46,306 nucleotides of DNA from NCBI GenBank assembly GCA_037131955.1, contig JBAXQC010000015.1:1-46306 (forward strand), written 5' to 3'. The notes below the pieces were generated by a model. That model saw nothing but the letters and a program-made list of their open reading frames with translations, did no database searches and had not been told where the DNA came from. Source of the stretch: CAIMMJ01 sp037131955. Its GTDB lineage: Bacteria > Bacteroidota > Bacteroidia > UBA4408. The position numbers were made by a program, and so were the translations under genes. Positions 9,130-17,644 of the stretch are shown one piece after another. Every line of letters begins with the position of its first letter. The stretch's first letter is position 1.

Positions 9130-10413
9130 ATGTCAGAAAAAGCGAATAAAAAGTCAACACCCATTTGGCTTCAGATAATTTTAGGATTAGTAACCTTTGG
9201 ATTGTATTTCCTTCTCAAAAAAAGCGATGTAAAAAAATCAATTACCCGTGAATGGTCCGAAGCAATTTTGTTTGCAGTTATTGCAGCAACATTAATTAGA
9301 ACATTTTTAATTGAAGCGTTTACAATTCCAACATCTTCAATGGAGAAGTCTTTGCTTATAGGAGACTTTTTGTTTGTGAGCAAAGTAAGTTATGGAGCAA
9401 GAATTCCCATGACGCCACTTTCATTTCCTTTTGTGCACCACACTATGCCATTTACCGATAGTGTAAAATCATACTCTGAGGCAGTAAAATTTCCATATTT
9501 AAGATTGCCAGGTTTGGGAAAAATTAAAAACAACGATGTGGTTGTGTTTAATTATCCAATGGAAGATTTTAGACCCGTTGACAAACAAGAAAACTATATA
9601 AAACGTTGTGTTGCAATTCCAGGCGATTCTCTAGAGGTGAGAGATGCAGTTTTGTACATCAATGGGAAAATGGCTGATAAGCCCGAAAAGATGCAGCTCA
9701 AACATTATGTTAAAACTGATGGCTCTCCTCTAAATCCAGATGCTTTACGAAAGTTGGGAATTACCGAAATTAGTTTCGACCCGGATAATTTTTCTGGAGA
9801 CTATCAAATGCTGTGTACGGCAGAAAATGCTGAGAAATTAAAAGAGTTTGGAAATGTTCAAAAAGTAACTCCTATTGTAGAAAAAGGTGGACTTCAAAAT
9901 GCAGACCCCATGATCTATCCTCAGTCGAATTTGTTTTTGTACAACGTAGATAACTTTGGACCAATATACGTTCCACAAAAAGGTAAAACAATTGAACTAA
10001 ACACAAGAAACATTGCATTGTATAAAAGAGCCATTACAGTTTATGAGCACAACCAGTTAGAACTTAGAGATTCTGCGGTGTATATCAATCAAAAACCGGC
10101 CACTACATATACTTTTAAAATGAATTATTATTTTATGATGGGAGACAATCGTCACAACTCCTTAGATTCAAGATTTTGGGGCTTTGTTCCTGAAGATCAT
10201 ATTGTAGGAAAAGCAGTTTTTATTTGGTTAAGTTTAGATAATTTAGAAAGTAATATATTTAAAAAAATACGTTGGAACAGGTTGTTTACGTCTATCAACA
10301 ATAACGGAATTTCAAGTTCGTATTTTTTACCTGTTGCAATTTTAGTTCTAGCAGGGTACGGTGTTTCCTTTTACTTAAAAAGAAAAAAGCAAGGTGTAAA
10401 AAAGAAAAAATAA
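9130..10413 (+). CDS. lepB: Signal peptidase I
   Basis: This is the inner-membrane serine protease that removes signal peptides from exported proteins. Two N-terminal membrane segments are visible at about residues 12-30 and 44-62. The catalytic serine S70 is in IPTSSMEKSL and the general-base lysine K158 is in NYIKRCVAIPGD. The late box MMGDNRHNSLDSRFWG is present. At 427 residues it is larger than the E. coli enzyme. An insertion between the lysine box and the GDNR box, and a third hydrophobic segment near the C-terminus followed by a lysine-rich tail, are usual for Bacteroidota. The next gene starts 3 nt after the stop, so the pair is probably co-transcribed. Confidence 0.96.
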   Translation: MSEKANKKSTPIWLQIILGLVTFGLYFLLKKSDVKKSITREWSEAILFAVIAATLIRTFLIEAFTIPTSSMEKSLLIGDFLFVSKVSYGARIPMTPLSFPFVHHTMPFTDSVKSYSEAVKFPYLRLPGLGKIKNNDVVVFNYPMEDFRPVDKQENYIKRCVAIPGDSLEVRDAVLYINGKMADKPEKMQLKHYVKTDGSPLNPDALRKLGITEISFDPDNFSGDYQMLCTAENAEKLKEFGNVQKVTPIVEKGGLQNADPMIYPQSNLFLYNVDNFGPIYVPQKGKTIELNTRNIALYKRAITVYEHNQLELRDSAVYINQKPATTYTFKMNYYFMMGDNRHNSLDSRFWGFVPEDHIVGKAVFIWLSLDNLESNIFKKIRWNRLFTSINNNGISSSYFLPVAILVLAGYGVSFYLKRKKQGVKKKK

Positions 10414-10416
10414 TCT

Positions 10417-10989
10417 ATGAAAAATAACAATGGCATTGTATTGCCTTTGTCTTTTGCAGCACCTATTGCTTATTATTCTGCCATAGTTAAAAACGAATCT
10501 TTCATTTTTTCTTCAAGCGATTATTTTAAAAAACAAACATTTAGAAATCGTTATTTTATTTGCAACAGCAATGGAAAGCTATTATTAACTATTCCGGTAA
10601 AAAAATTTTTGCAAAATACTCCATTCAACGAGATAGAAATTTCTTATCAAGAAAATTGGCAACAAAATCATATTCGATCTATAGAATCTGCTTATAGAAA
10701 ATCTCCCTATTTTGAATTTTTTTGGGATGAATTACTTCCTGTTTATCAAAACAAATACGTTACATTAATTGAATCTTGCGAAATTTCAAATAAGTTGTTT
10801 AATCGGGTAATTGGCATTTCAAAAAATGAGATATCTTCTGAGGAAATTTGCACTACAGATTTTGAAAATTCACGAGGTTTTTCAAAAGAATACTACCAAG
10901 TTTTTTCTCAAAAATTGGCCTTTGTTTCAAATTTAAGTATCCTAGATTTGATAATGAATGAAGGGAAAAATTGTAAGGAATACTTGTAG
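10417..10989 (+). CDS. WbqC-like family protein
   Basis: This 190-residue protein matches the WbqC-like family by its N-terminal beta-rich region (IVLPLSFAAPIAYYSAIVKN), the segment FRNRYFICNSNGKLLLTIPV, and the later stretch with HIRSIESAYRKSPYFEFFWDEL. Members occur in surface-polysaccharide loci elsewhere, but their biochemical function is not settled. Here the gene follows lepB by 3 nt, an arrangement I regard as common in Bacteroidota. No signal peptide or membrane segment is seen, so the protein is probably cytoplasmic. It is convergent with folC across a 74-nt gap that shows no convincing terminator. Confidence 0.8.
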   Translation: MKNNNGIVLPLSFAAPIAYYSAIVKNESFIFSSSDYFKKQTFRNRYFICNSNGKLLLTIPVKKFLQNTPFNEIEISYQENWQQNHIRSIESAYRKSPYFEFFWDELLPVYQNKYVTLIESCEISNKLFNRVIGISKNEISSEEICTTDFENSRGFSKEYYQVFSQKLAFVSNLSILDLIMNEGKNCKEYL

Positions 10990-11063
10990 ATTATATTAAA
11001 AAAAATTCATTTTTATTAAAACTTTAATACCACTATTTTAATAGTTTATAAGCAGAAAACTTA

Positions 11064-12365
11064 TTAAACAACTTCAGCAACAATAAATGTTGAGCCTCCT
11101 ATGTAAATCAAATCATTGTTTATAGCATTGGCTTTTGCAGATTTTAATGCATCAGAAACCGAATTAAACAAATTAAAATTTAGATTTAGCCTAGCTGCAA
11201 TTTCTTTTATTTCGTTTACATCCATTCCTCTTGGAATATTGGGTTTTGCAAAATAAAAACTTGCATTTTGAGGAAACATCTTGAGTATTTTTTCTACCTC
11301 TTTGTCTTTTACAAATCCTAAAACTAAATGCAATTTTTTATATTTTATTTTGCTAAGTTGTAAGATAATTTGTTCTATACCATGTTCGTTGTGAGCTGTA
11401 TCTGCAACCACCAATGGCAAAGTTGACAAAATCTGCCAACGACCTTTTAAATCAGTATTAGTAATTACATTTTCAAAACCTTTTTCGATGTGTTTTTTAT
11501 CAATATCAATATTTACTTTTTTTAATACTTCAAACGTTTGAAGAACTGTCCTGAAATTTTTTAATTGATAAATTCCTGCAAGAGGACATTGTATCTCTAA
11601 AACTTCCTTTGTGGTTTTATTTAGGAATTTAGTTTTTATTAATGGAGTTTTTGAATTAAAGTCCTGATTAAAATTATCTATTTCAAATTCATCCTCAGCA
11701 AAAAATATATTACTCTTCTCTTTTTTAGATTTCTCTGCAAAAACATCTTTGGTTTGCTCAATTGTTTCGCCAATTACAACAGGAGTATTTTCTTTTATTA
11801 TTCCAGCTTTTTCAAAAGCAATTTTTTCTAATGTATCACCCAACAAATCTGTATGATCAAAACCTATATTAGTAATTACGCTTACTAAAGGATGTATTAA
11901 ATTGGTTGAATCTAATCTACCTCCCAAACCTGTTTCTATTATTGCTATATCTACTTTTTCATTTCTAAAATAATCGAATGCTAAACCAACCGTCCATTCA
12001 AAAAAAGAAGGTGCAATTTTTTCGAAATCAATTTTATAATTCTCTACAAACGACACTACATAATTTTCAGGAATCATTTCGCCATTAATTTTTATTCGCT
12101 CCCTAAAATCTTTTAAATGTGGAGAGGTATAGAGTCCAGTTTTATATCCTGCTTCTTTAAAAATTGATGCAATTAAATGAGAAGTAGAACCTTTGCCATT
12201 TGTTCCTGCAATGTGAACAGATTTAAAACTTTCTTGCGGATTATTTAATACATCTAAAATTGAAATTGTATTACTCAAATCGGCCTTATAAGCAGCTTTA
12301 CCAATCCTATGAAACATTGGCAACTGTTTGTAGAGATACTCTAAAGTATGGGCATAGCTTTTCAT
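11064..12365 (-). CDS. folC: Bifunctional dihydrofolate synthase / folylpolyglutamate synthase
   Basis: This enzyme adds glutamate to dihydropteroate and then extends the polyglutamate tail of folates, using ATP. The Mur-ligase-like P-loop is AGTNGKGSTSHL. It is followed by the FPGS-typical YKTGLYTSPHLKDFRERI segment (read in two parts: YKTGLYTSPHL and KDFRERI) and the GLGGRLDSTN motif. The C-terminal domain contains VADTAHNEHGI. The length of 433 residues is normal. The start ATG is clear, and the gene is divergent from the PKD protein. It appears monocistronic. Confidence 0.95.
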   Translation of the reverse strand: MKSYAHTLEYLYKQLPMFHRIGKAAYKADLSNTISILDVLNNPQESFKSVHIAGTNGKGSTSHLIASIFKEAGYKTGLYTSPHLKDFRERIKINGEMIPENYVVSFVENYKIDFEKIAPSFFEWTVGLAFDYFRNEKVDIAIIETGLGGRLDSTNLIHPLVSVITNIGFDHTDLLGDTLEKIAFEKAGIIKENTPVVIGETIEQTKDVFAEKSKKEKSNIFFAEDEFEIDNFNQDFNSKTPLIKTKFLNKTTKEVLEIQCPLAGIYQLKNFRTVLQTFEVLKKVNIDIDKKHIEKGFENVITNTDLKGRWQILSTLPLVVADTAHNEHGIEQIILQLSKIKYKKLHLVLGFVKDKEVEKILKMFPQNASFYFAKPNIPRGMDVNEIKEIAARLNLNFNLFNSVSDALKSAKANAINNDLIYIGGSTFIVAEVV

Positions 12366-12470
12366 GTAGCCACAAAAATAATTAAATGTTTAAGTTTATT
12401 GTTTATATCGGCATTAATTATTAAAAGCGTAAAGCTGCAATTATGTATTCTCATTTTCAATAAGTTATTA

Positions 12471-12478
12471 TAAATTTG
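12471..12478 (+). promoter_or_regulatory. Candidate -7 box for the PKD surface protein
   Basis: TAAATTTG matches the Bacteroidota -7 consensus TAnnTTTG. It lies 84 nt upstream of the preferred ATG at 12562. No strong -33 TTTG is present. The 196-nt folC/PKD intergenic region holds nothing else I can recognise. Confidence 0.35.
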
Positions 12479-12561
12479 ACAATATTTCTAAACCGATGTA
12501 AACCATTACATTTAATCTGTCGTGTTTAGAGTTGAAACACATTAAAAAAAACAAAAAAAAC

Positions 12562-14199
12562 ATGAAAAAAATTACATTACTCTTTGCTCTAATTCTAAGT
12601 TTGGGGGCATTAACAAAAGCACAAACATGTAGCTTCACTTATTCACAAGATCCAGGAAGCAATACTGTAACCTACCAGGCGCCAAGCGGATTTAATGGAA
12701 TGTTGTATTTCTTTAGCTGGCAGTTTAGTAACTCTAATTCTTATCTGTTTGGAAGCACTGTTTCTCAAACTTACAACCAATCAACAACTGAAACAGTTGT
12801 ATTAGATATCTACGGACCAGATTCTACTGTCATTTGTAGTTCTACTCAAACCATACAAATATCTGTTTCAGCACCTCCTTGCAGTTTCTCTTATAATCAA
12901 ACTGCATCAGGTAGTTATGTTTTTGCATTGAATCAAACGGGTTCAAACATTCAAGTTTCTTGGTCATTTGGAGATGGCACATCAGGTTCTGGTTCAGTAG
13001 TTGAGCACACTTATTTGAATAATGGTACTTATATGGTAACTATGACAGTTATTGTAAATGGAGATGCTTGCACATCTACAATGGCAGTTAGCGTATTTAA
13101 TAATAACCCAAATGATTCAACAGCCTGTATGTTTGATTATTATTCAAACGTAAATGGATTAAATACTAACCTTGCTTTTTATACCACCGGAGGAAGTCAA
13201 TCAGCAAGTTACTCTTGGAATTTTGGAGATGGAACAACTGGAACAGGTAGTCAGTTGGTTCATCAATTTCCTGGTGCAGGAACCTATACAGTTTGTTTAA
13301 CAGTTGGAGCTAATGGAGCAGTAGTTTGTGAAAATTGTATGGATGTTGTTGTGGGCAATACAAATCCAACACCATCTGATTGTGAAGCAAACTTTACATA
13401 TTCAAGCTCAGATTTAACCGCCTTTTTTATTAACCAGAGTGCAAACTCTTACGTAAATACTAACACTACTTATTATTGGAGTTTTGGTGATGGACAATAC
13501 TCGAGCTCTCCTTTTCCTTACCACACATACGGCCAAGCAGGCGAATACAATGTTTGTTTAATGGTTACTCAAGGAACATGTTTCGATTCTATTTGTCAAT
13601 TGGTTACTGTGTCTGAAATTTCAAGTCCATCAGACTCTTGTAGTGCATATTTTGTAATAAGTCAACAAAGTCCATTTTCAGTAGATGTTGTAAACATGTC
13701 TAATGGATCTTCTTACGTTTGGACTATCGCTGGAATTAGCAACACAAGTAACTTTCCAGTTATTATAGTTCCGTTTACTGGTTCATACATTCTTTGTTTA
13801 ACCGTTACAAACGCTAATGGATGTGTTGCAACTTATTGCGACAGCCTAACAATTGACAGTACAGGTATTGTACAAAGAAATGCACAATCGGAATTTACAA
13901 TTAATGTTGTTAGTCCTGCTCAAATTACTGGATTCTCACCAACTTCGATAAAAACTGTCTCAGCAACCAATAACGAAATCTTCCCAAATCCATTTAGCAA
14001 TTCATTTACTGTTAACAATCCAAATTCTGAGAAATTAAATTACGAAATGTTTTCTGTAGATGGAAAAGTTGTGAAACAAGGTATCATTACTAATAAAGTT
14101 GAAACAATAAATGCCGAAAATTTAACAAGTGGATTATACATGCTTTCTATTATGAATTCTAAAGGCGAAAGAAGCGTAACTAAAATAAACAAAAACTAA
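12562..14199 (+). CDS. PKD-repeat surface protein with T9SS C-terminal sorting domain
   Basis: This is a predicted secreted or surface-attached protein exported across the outer membrane by type IX secretion. The ATG at 12562 is preferred over an in-frame TTG 30 nt upstream because it places a standard signal peptide (MKKITLLFALILSLG, ending KAQ) at the N-terminus. That start gives 545 residues. About five Ig/PKD-like units follow (near 20-100, 107-178, 188-264, 274-350 and 360-432). Three carry the canonical FGDG turn, at 136-139, 221-224 and 308-311, and regularly spaced cysteines suggest disulfides. The last 70 residues are a type A sorting domain, with NEIFPNPF at its start and TSGLYMLSI near the end. 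No enzymatic domain is visible, so a binding, adhesive or structural role is likely. It is followed by a strong terminator and then a sigma-factor gene. Confidence 0.88.
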   Translation: MKKITLLFALILSLGALTKAQTCSFTYSQDPGSNTVTYQAPSGFNGMLYFFSWQFSNSNSYLFGSTVSQTYNQSTTETVVLDIYGPDSTVICSSTQTIQISVSAPPCSFSYNQTASGSYVFALNQTGSNIQVSWSFGDGTSGSGSVVEHTYLNNGTYMVTMTVIVNGDACTSTMAVSVFNNNPNDSTACMFDYYSNVNGLNTNLAFYTTGGSQSASYSWNFGDGTTGTGSQLVHQFPGAGTYTVCLTVGANGAVVCENCMDVVVGNTNPTPSDCEANFTYSSSDLTAFFINQSANSYVNTNTTYYWSFGDGQYSSSPFPYHTYGQAGEYNVCLMVTQGTCFDSICQLVTVSEISSPSDSCSAYFVISQQSPFSVDVVNMSNGSSYVWTIAGISNTSNFPVIIVPFTGSYILCLTVTNANGCVATYCDSLTIDSTGIVQRNAQSEFTINVVSPAQITGFSPTSIKTVSATNNEIFPNPFSNSFTVNNPNSEKLNYEMFSVDGKVVKQGIITNKVETINAENLTSGLYMLSIMNSKGERSVTKINKN

Positions 14200-14225
14200 A
14201 AACATTCACTCTTGCTTATAAATTA

Positions 14226-14256
14226 GGTTCTCGGGCAATTGTCCGAGAACCTTTTT
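14226..14256 (+). terminator. Intrinsic terminator between PKD gene and sigma factor
   Basis: A perfect 9-bp GC-containing stem (14226-14234 with 14243-14251) closes an 8-nt loop and is followed by five T residues. It ends only 6 nt before the ATG of the sigma factor. It may therefore act as a terminator for the PKD gene and also limit read-through into the sigma factor. Confidence 0.88.
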
Positions 14257-14262
14257 AAACAA

Positions 14263-14835
14263 ATGAATCCACCAATTGAACTCTTAAAAAAGTGCACAAA
14301 AGATGACCGAAAGGCTCATTACGAATTGTACAATTGGTGTTTCAAAAATCTGTTAAATATCTGCAGAAGGTATTATAAAAATCAGGAAGATATTAAAACA
14401 TCACTGAATAATATTTTTTTAAAAATTATTAAAGGTTTAGAATCTGCTATAGGAAAATACAACGATGTTCCTTTTGAATTATGGGCAAAAAGAGTAGCCA
14501 TCAATCATATAATTGATGAATTTAGAAAGAACAAAAACTACAGAGAACATATTGAATTAGTTGATGAAAAAGACTTCTTGTTAAGCAATTTTGCAACTGT
14601 AGAAGAAAATAAAATAAGAGACAAAGAAAATCTAGAAGAGATAAATAGAGCAATAGAAACTCTACCAGAAATGAGCAAAACAGTTTTTAATTTGTTTGTT
14701 GTTGATGGATATAAACACGAAGAAATTGCAGAGATGCTAAAAATATCGTCCAATACTTCAAAAGTTCATTTGCACAGAGCAAAACAAAAACTTCAAAATA
14801 TACTAAAAGCAACAGTTAATTTTATTTTACTGTAA
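14263..14835 (+). CDS. ECF-type RNA polymerase sigma factor
   Basis: This is a predicted alternative sigma factor of the extracytoplasmic-function type. Region 2 covers about residues 15-90, with RRYYKNQEDIKTSLNNIF (the region 2.1-2.2 helix) and the promoter-melting and -10 recognition segment around ELWAKRVAINHIIDEFRK. Region 4 covers about 125-180, with LPEMSKTVFNLFVVDGYKHE and a helix-turn-helix ending in SKVHLHRAKQKL. I chose the ATG at 14263 (190 residues). An in-frame TTG upstream lies inside the terminator hairpin and is not credible. The stop codon overlaps the ATG of the next gene by one base (TAATG), the hallmark of translational coupling with a partner. That partner has an anti-sigma-like N-terminus. 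Confidence 0.88.
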   Translation: MNPPIELLKKCTKDDRKAHYELYNWCFKNLLNICRRYYKNQEDIKTSLNNIFLKIIKGLESAIGKYNDVPFELWAKRVAINHIIDEFRKNKNYREHIELVDEKDFLLSNFATVEENKIRDKENLEEINRAIETLPEMSKTVFNLFVVDGYKHEEIAEMLKISSNTSKVHLHRAKQKLQNILKATVNFILL

Positions 14836-16373
14836 TGAAAGAAAAAGAAAAATACAATATCAATGATTTTTGGCCTCAGGCCGATGAGATGTTAAATAAA
14901 CATTTTAGACAAAAAAGATTATTTAGATTGCTTGGTGCATCTATTTTTACCGTTGCCGTTGCAATTGGATTATTTATCTTAAATAACAAAAACGAAAATA
15001 AAAATCACACCTCGCTAAATAGCAACAAAAACAATAACTCAGTAGTTTCTAATTTAAATTCTACTACTAAAGAAAAGTCAAAAGATTTAAGAAATCAAGA
15101 GAGTAATTCAATTGCCAATAATACTGATGAAGTTGTAAAAACAGGAAATAAAAACTTAGCTAATGCTGAAATAGATTATGCTGCAGAACAAACGTTAAAT
15201 GAAAAAATTAATCCTAAAAATACAAAAAATATAACACGTCAAAAGTCAGATTTAAAAAACAGAAGAAATTCTATAATCAATACTTTTGTTCCGTCAATAG
15301 CAAGTAGAGCAAAAAACATCAGTCAATTAAAAAAGATCGAGTCCAAAGTCTACCCAGAAACAATTGAACTAAGCAAGGAAAAAGACTCAAACAAATCATC
15401 ACAAATAAAAGCTACAAATGAAGCTCAATTAGGCAATCTTTCAAAAGCAGAACTATCTGATCCACGAAATATAAATGAACTTAAGTTAAGTTATTTGAAT
15501 TCAGTTGAGAGTTCACCAATGCCAATTTCATACACTACAAACGAATCTATTCAAAAACAAGAACTCAAAAATTCATTTTTAAAAAATAAAAAAATGTTTT
15601 GGGCAATCTTTGCACACATTGGATATTTTAATACTTCAAAAAACATAAATACTTCGGTTGATTTATCTGCATATACATTAAGAAGGACAGAAGAAGAGAA
15701 ATCAAATTTTGTGTTGAATTATGGAACTGGAATAAAGTTATGGTATAAGAAATTTGCATTAAACATTGGCGTTGATTACTCGAGCTACAGCGAAAACGTA
15801 AATTATCAAAATTGGAAAAATGGTTACAGCTATAATCAAAAAGAATTCTACAATATTTTCTACACTCCATTAACTAATATAGATACATCATATTATCAAG
15901 GCATTCAATATCAAAATCCAACAACTACATTAGTTAGAGATAGCACAAAAACAATTTTAACAGACAGTGTCTATGGCCGAATAAACAACGAAGGAGCAAA
16001 TCAATTCAATGGTAAAACTTTATTGTCTTATGCAGAATTTCCAATTATTGCTGAATACAATTTTGTGTTTAATAAATTTTCTATCGGATTAAACGCTGGT
16101 ATTTCTCCTGGACTTGCAACATACAGAAAAGGATATTATATCAGTAAAAATCAAGAAAGTTTCGAAAACATTAATAGTAATACTGAATTTAGAAGATGGA
16201 TTTGGAATGCCAGAGCAGGCGTTAATATAAACTATAGAATTTCTAATGGTATGGAAATTTATTTGCAACCACAGTACCGAACAAATATAAATTCAGTATT
16301 TAATTCAAGTAGTGGTATAAAACAAAAATACACATCTGTAGGCACCTCTTTGGGCTTATTGTTTTGGTTTTAA
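14835..16373 (+). CDS. Inner-membrane-anchored protein with C-terminal outer-membrane beta-barrel (putative anti-sigma sensor)
   Basis: I do not recognise a named family for the whole 512-residue protein. Residues 1-28 are charged and hydrophilic, with no signal-peptide cleavage site. Residues 29-50 form one clear membrane helix (LFRLLGASIFTVAVAIGLFI). Residues 51 to about 250 are a low-complexity linker rich in Asn, Lys, Ser and Glu. From about residue 255 to the end the sequence alternates aromatic and polar residues as in an outer-membrane barrel, and it ends in ...LLFWF with a terminal phenylalanine. The topology therefore suggests a cytoplasmic tail, an inner-membrane anchor, a periplasm-spanning linker and an outer-membrane barrel in one chain. 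The one-base overlap with the sigma gene suggests that the N-terminal tail holds that sigma factor. This role is inferred. Confidence 0.7.
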   Translation: MKEKEKYNINDFWPQADEMLNKHFRQKRLFRLLGASIFTVAVAIGLFILNNKNENKNHTSLNSNKNNNSVVSNLNSTTKEKSKDLRNQESNSIANNTDEVVKTGNKNLANAEIDYAAEQTLNEKINPKNTKNITRQKSDLKNRRNSIINTFVPSIASRAKNISQLKKIESKVYPETIELSKEKDSNKSSQIKATNEAQLGNLSKAELSDPRNINELKLSYLNSVESSPMPISYTTNESIQKQELKNSFLKNKKMFWAIFAHIGYFNTSKNINTSVDLSAYTLRRTEEEKSNFVLNYGTGIKLWYKKFALNIGVDYSSYSENVNYQNWKNGYSYNQKEFYNIFYTPLTNIDTSYYQGIQYQNPTTTLVRDSTKTILTDSVYGRINNEGANQFNGKTLLSYAEFPIIAEYNFVFNKFSIGLNAGISPGLATYRKGYYISKNQESFENINSNTEFRRWIWNARAGVNINYRISNGMEIYLQPQYRTNINSVFNSSSGIKQKYTSVGTSLGLLFWF

Positions 16374-16392
16374 GCAATAATTAGAAATACGT

Positions 16393-16433
16393 TACCGTGA
16401 AATATCAAAATGAAACTTTGATTTTTCACGGTA
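16393..16433. repeat. 41-bp palindrome, copy 1
   Basis: An imperfect palindrome has 17-nt arms (TACCGTGAAATATCAAA and its complement, one mismatch) around a 7-nt centre. It abuts the stop codon of the ATPase gene with no spacer. It matches copy 2 at 17628-17668 at 38 of 41 positions in the same orientation. The hexamer AAATAC precedes both copies. No third copy is found in the window. Confidence 0.9.
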
Positions 16434-17609
16434 TTATTTTATTAGTTTTGGAAGGTAATTGTTCAAAAAATCAAGCAGAGAAAGCACCAAAACATTCTTG
16501 TCTTTTTTGTATTTTTCAGTACCTGAGTAGATCACAAAATTGTTGTTGGTTTTTAGCTCTTGGATGCAATTATAAAAACCTTCTTTTAATACTGGAGATA
16601 AACTATGTTTTATTTCTATGCAAGCAACGGGTTTAATTCCATTTACCAATACTAAATCAACTTCTGCCCCGTGATGAGTTCTGTAAAAATATGGTTGTAT
16701 TTTATTTGGTAGAAGTTTACAAATTTCTTCAATCACATATCCTTCCCAAGATGCCCCAACAATTGGATGACCTTGCAGATTTATCTGCTTAAGAACATTG
16801 TTTGAAAAATGAAGCAGTCCAGTATCTCTAATGTATATCTTAGGTGCTTTGACCATCCTTTTTTTTGCATTAATAAACCATGCCGGAAGCTTTCGCAGTA
16901 AGAAAGCACCTTCCATAAATTCTAAATATCGGTTCACTGTTGGTCCGCTTACACCTAAAGACCTGGCCATTGCTTCTGCGTTCCAAATATTTCCATGTTG
17001 AATAGCTATCATATTCCAAAAGTTTCTAGCCAATACTGGTGTAATTCCTACGCCAAAAATTGCAGACAAGTCTCTCTCTACATAAGATTTTATAAAATAC
17101 TCTGCCCATCGATTATAATCATCGTTAGATTTTGCAAGCAATGCATTGGGAAAACCTCCCCTAAACCAATGTTTATTTAACTCTATTTTCTTTTGCGAAG
17201 CCTCATTTAAACTTATTGGATGTATATCTATATAAGCAACTCTTCCCGCTAAACTTTCCGAAACACCCTTTACCAAATCTGGACTTGCAGAACCTGTGAG
17301 AATAAATCTCCCAGGCTTTCTTAATGCATCAATTTCTGGCCGTAATGAAGCAAATATCTCTGGCATTAGTTGTACCTCATCTATTATAACAATATTCTTT
17401 CTATTATTTGCAAAAAACAATTCAATATCTATTAACTTATTTCTATCACTTTGCAATTCCATATCTAAATAAGTAATGGGTTTCTTTAATCTTTTTGCAA
17501 ATATTTTTACGAGAGTAGTTTTTCCCACTTGCCTTGGCCCAAGCACTACTGTGCACGGAAATTGCTTGCACAATGTTTGTAAATATTTTTCAGATGTTCT
17601 AAAAATCAT
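16434..17609 (-). CDS. AAA+ ATPase with DUF4143 domain (COG1373-type)
   Basis: This 391-residue protein belongs to the AAA_14/DUF4143 ATPases, which are widespread, frequently duplicated and of unknown function. Walker A is GPRQVGKT at 24-31. Walker B is IVIIDE ending D77-E78. A sensor-like LTGSAS lies at 104-109. A winged-helix-type region sits around 208-245 (AEAMARSLGVSGPTVNRYLE). The C-terminal domain carries a PD-(D/E)xK-like pattern: a helix with WEGYVIEE at 288-295, D318 in AEVDLVL, and E332-I-K334. Both catalytic sets look intact. The gene is bracketed by two copies of a 41-bp palindrome. One overlaps its promoter and the other touches its stop codon, so it behaves as a separate cassette between unrelated genes. 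The biological role is not known. Confidence 0.9.
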   Translation of the reverse strand: MIFRTSEKYLQTLCKQFPCTVVLGPRQVGKTTLVKIFAKRLKKPITYLDMELQSDRNKLIDIELFFANNRKNIVIIDEVQLMPEIFASLRPEIDALRKPGRFILTGSASPDLVKGVSESLAGRVAYIDIHPISLNEASQKKIELNKHWFRGGFPNALLAKSNDDYNRWAEYFIKSYVERDLSAIFGVGITPVLARNFWNMIAIQHGNIWNAEAMARSLGVSGPTVNRYLEFMEGAFLLRKLPAWFINAKKRMVKAPKIYIRDTGLLHFSNNVLKQINLQGHPIVGASWEGYVIEEICKLLPNKIQPYFYRTHHGAEVDLVLVNGIKPVACIEIKHSLSPVLKEGFYNCIQELKTNNNFVIYSGTEKYKKDKNVLVLSLLDFLNNYLPKLIK

Positions 17610-17613
17610 ATTA

Positions 17614-17644
17614 CAAATATAAATACATACCGTGAAATATCAAA
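17614..17644 (-). promoter_or_regulatory. Promoter of the AAA+/DUF4143 gene
   Basis: On the minus strand TTTG (17644-17641), a 19-nt spacer and TATATTTG (17621-17614) match the Bacteroidota -33/-7 promoter exactly. The -7 box ends 4 nt before the ATG, so the transcript should be leaderless or nearly so. The -33 element lies inside the 41-bp palindrome. Confidence 0.55.

Noticed and set aside
10990..11063. Terminator between the WbqC-like gene and folC
   Set aside because: Only weak AT-only pairings were found, without a GC core or a convincing T tract.
12532..12561. Upstream TTG start for the PKD protein
   Set aside because: It would add ten mostly Lys/Asn residues before a normal signal peptide. 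The ATG at 12562 is better.
14239..14262. Upstream TTG start for the sigma factor
   Set aside because: It lies inside a strong terminator hairpin and adds 8 residues not typical of sigma factors. The ATG at 14263 is better.
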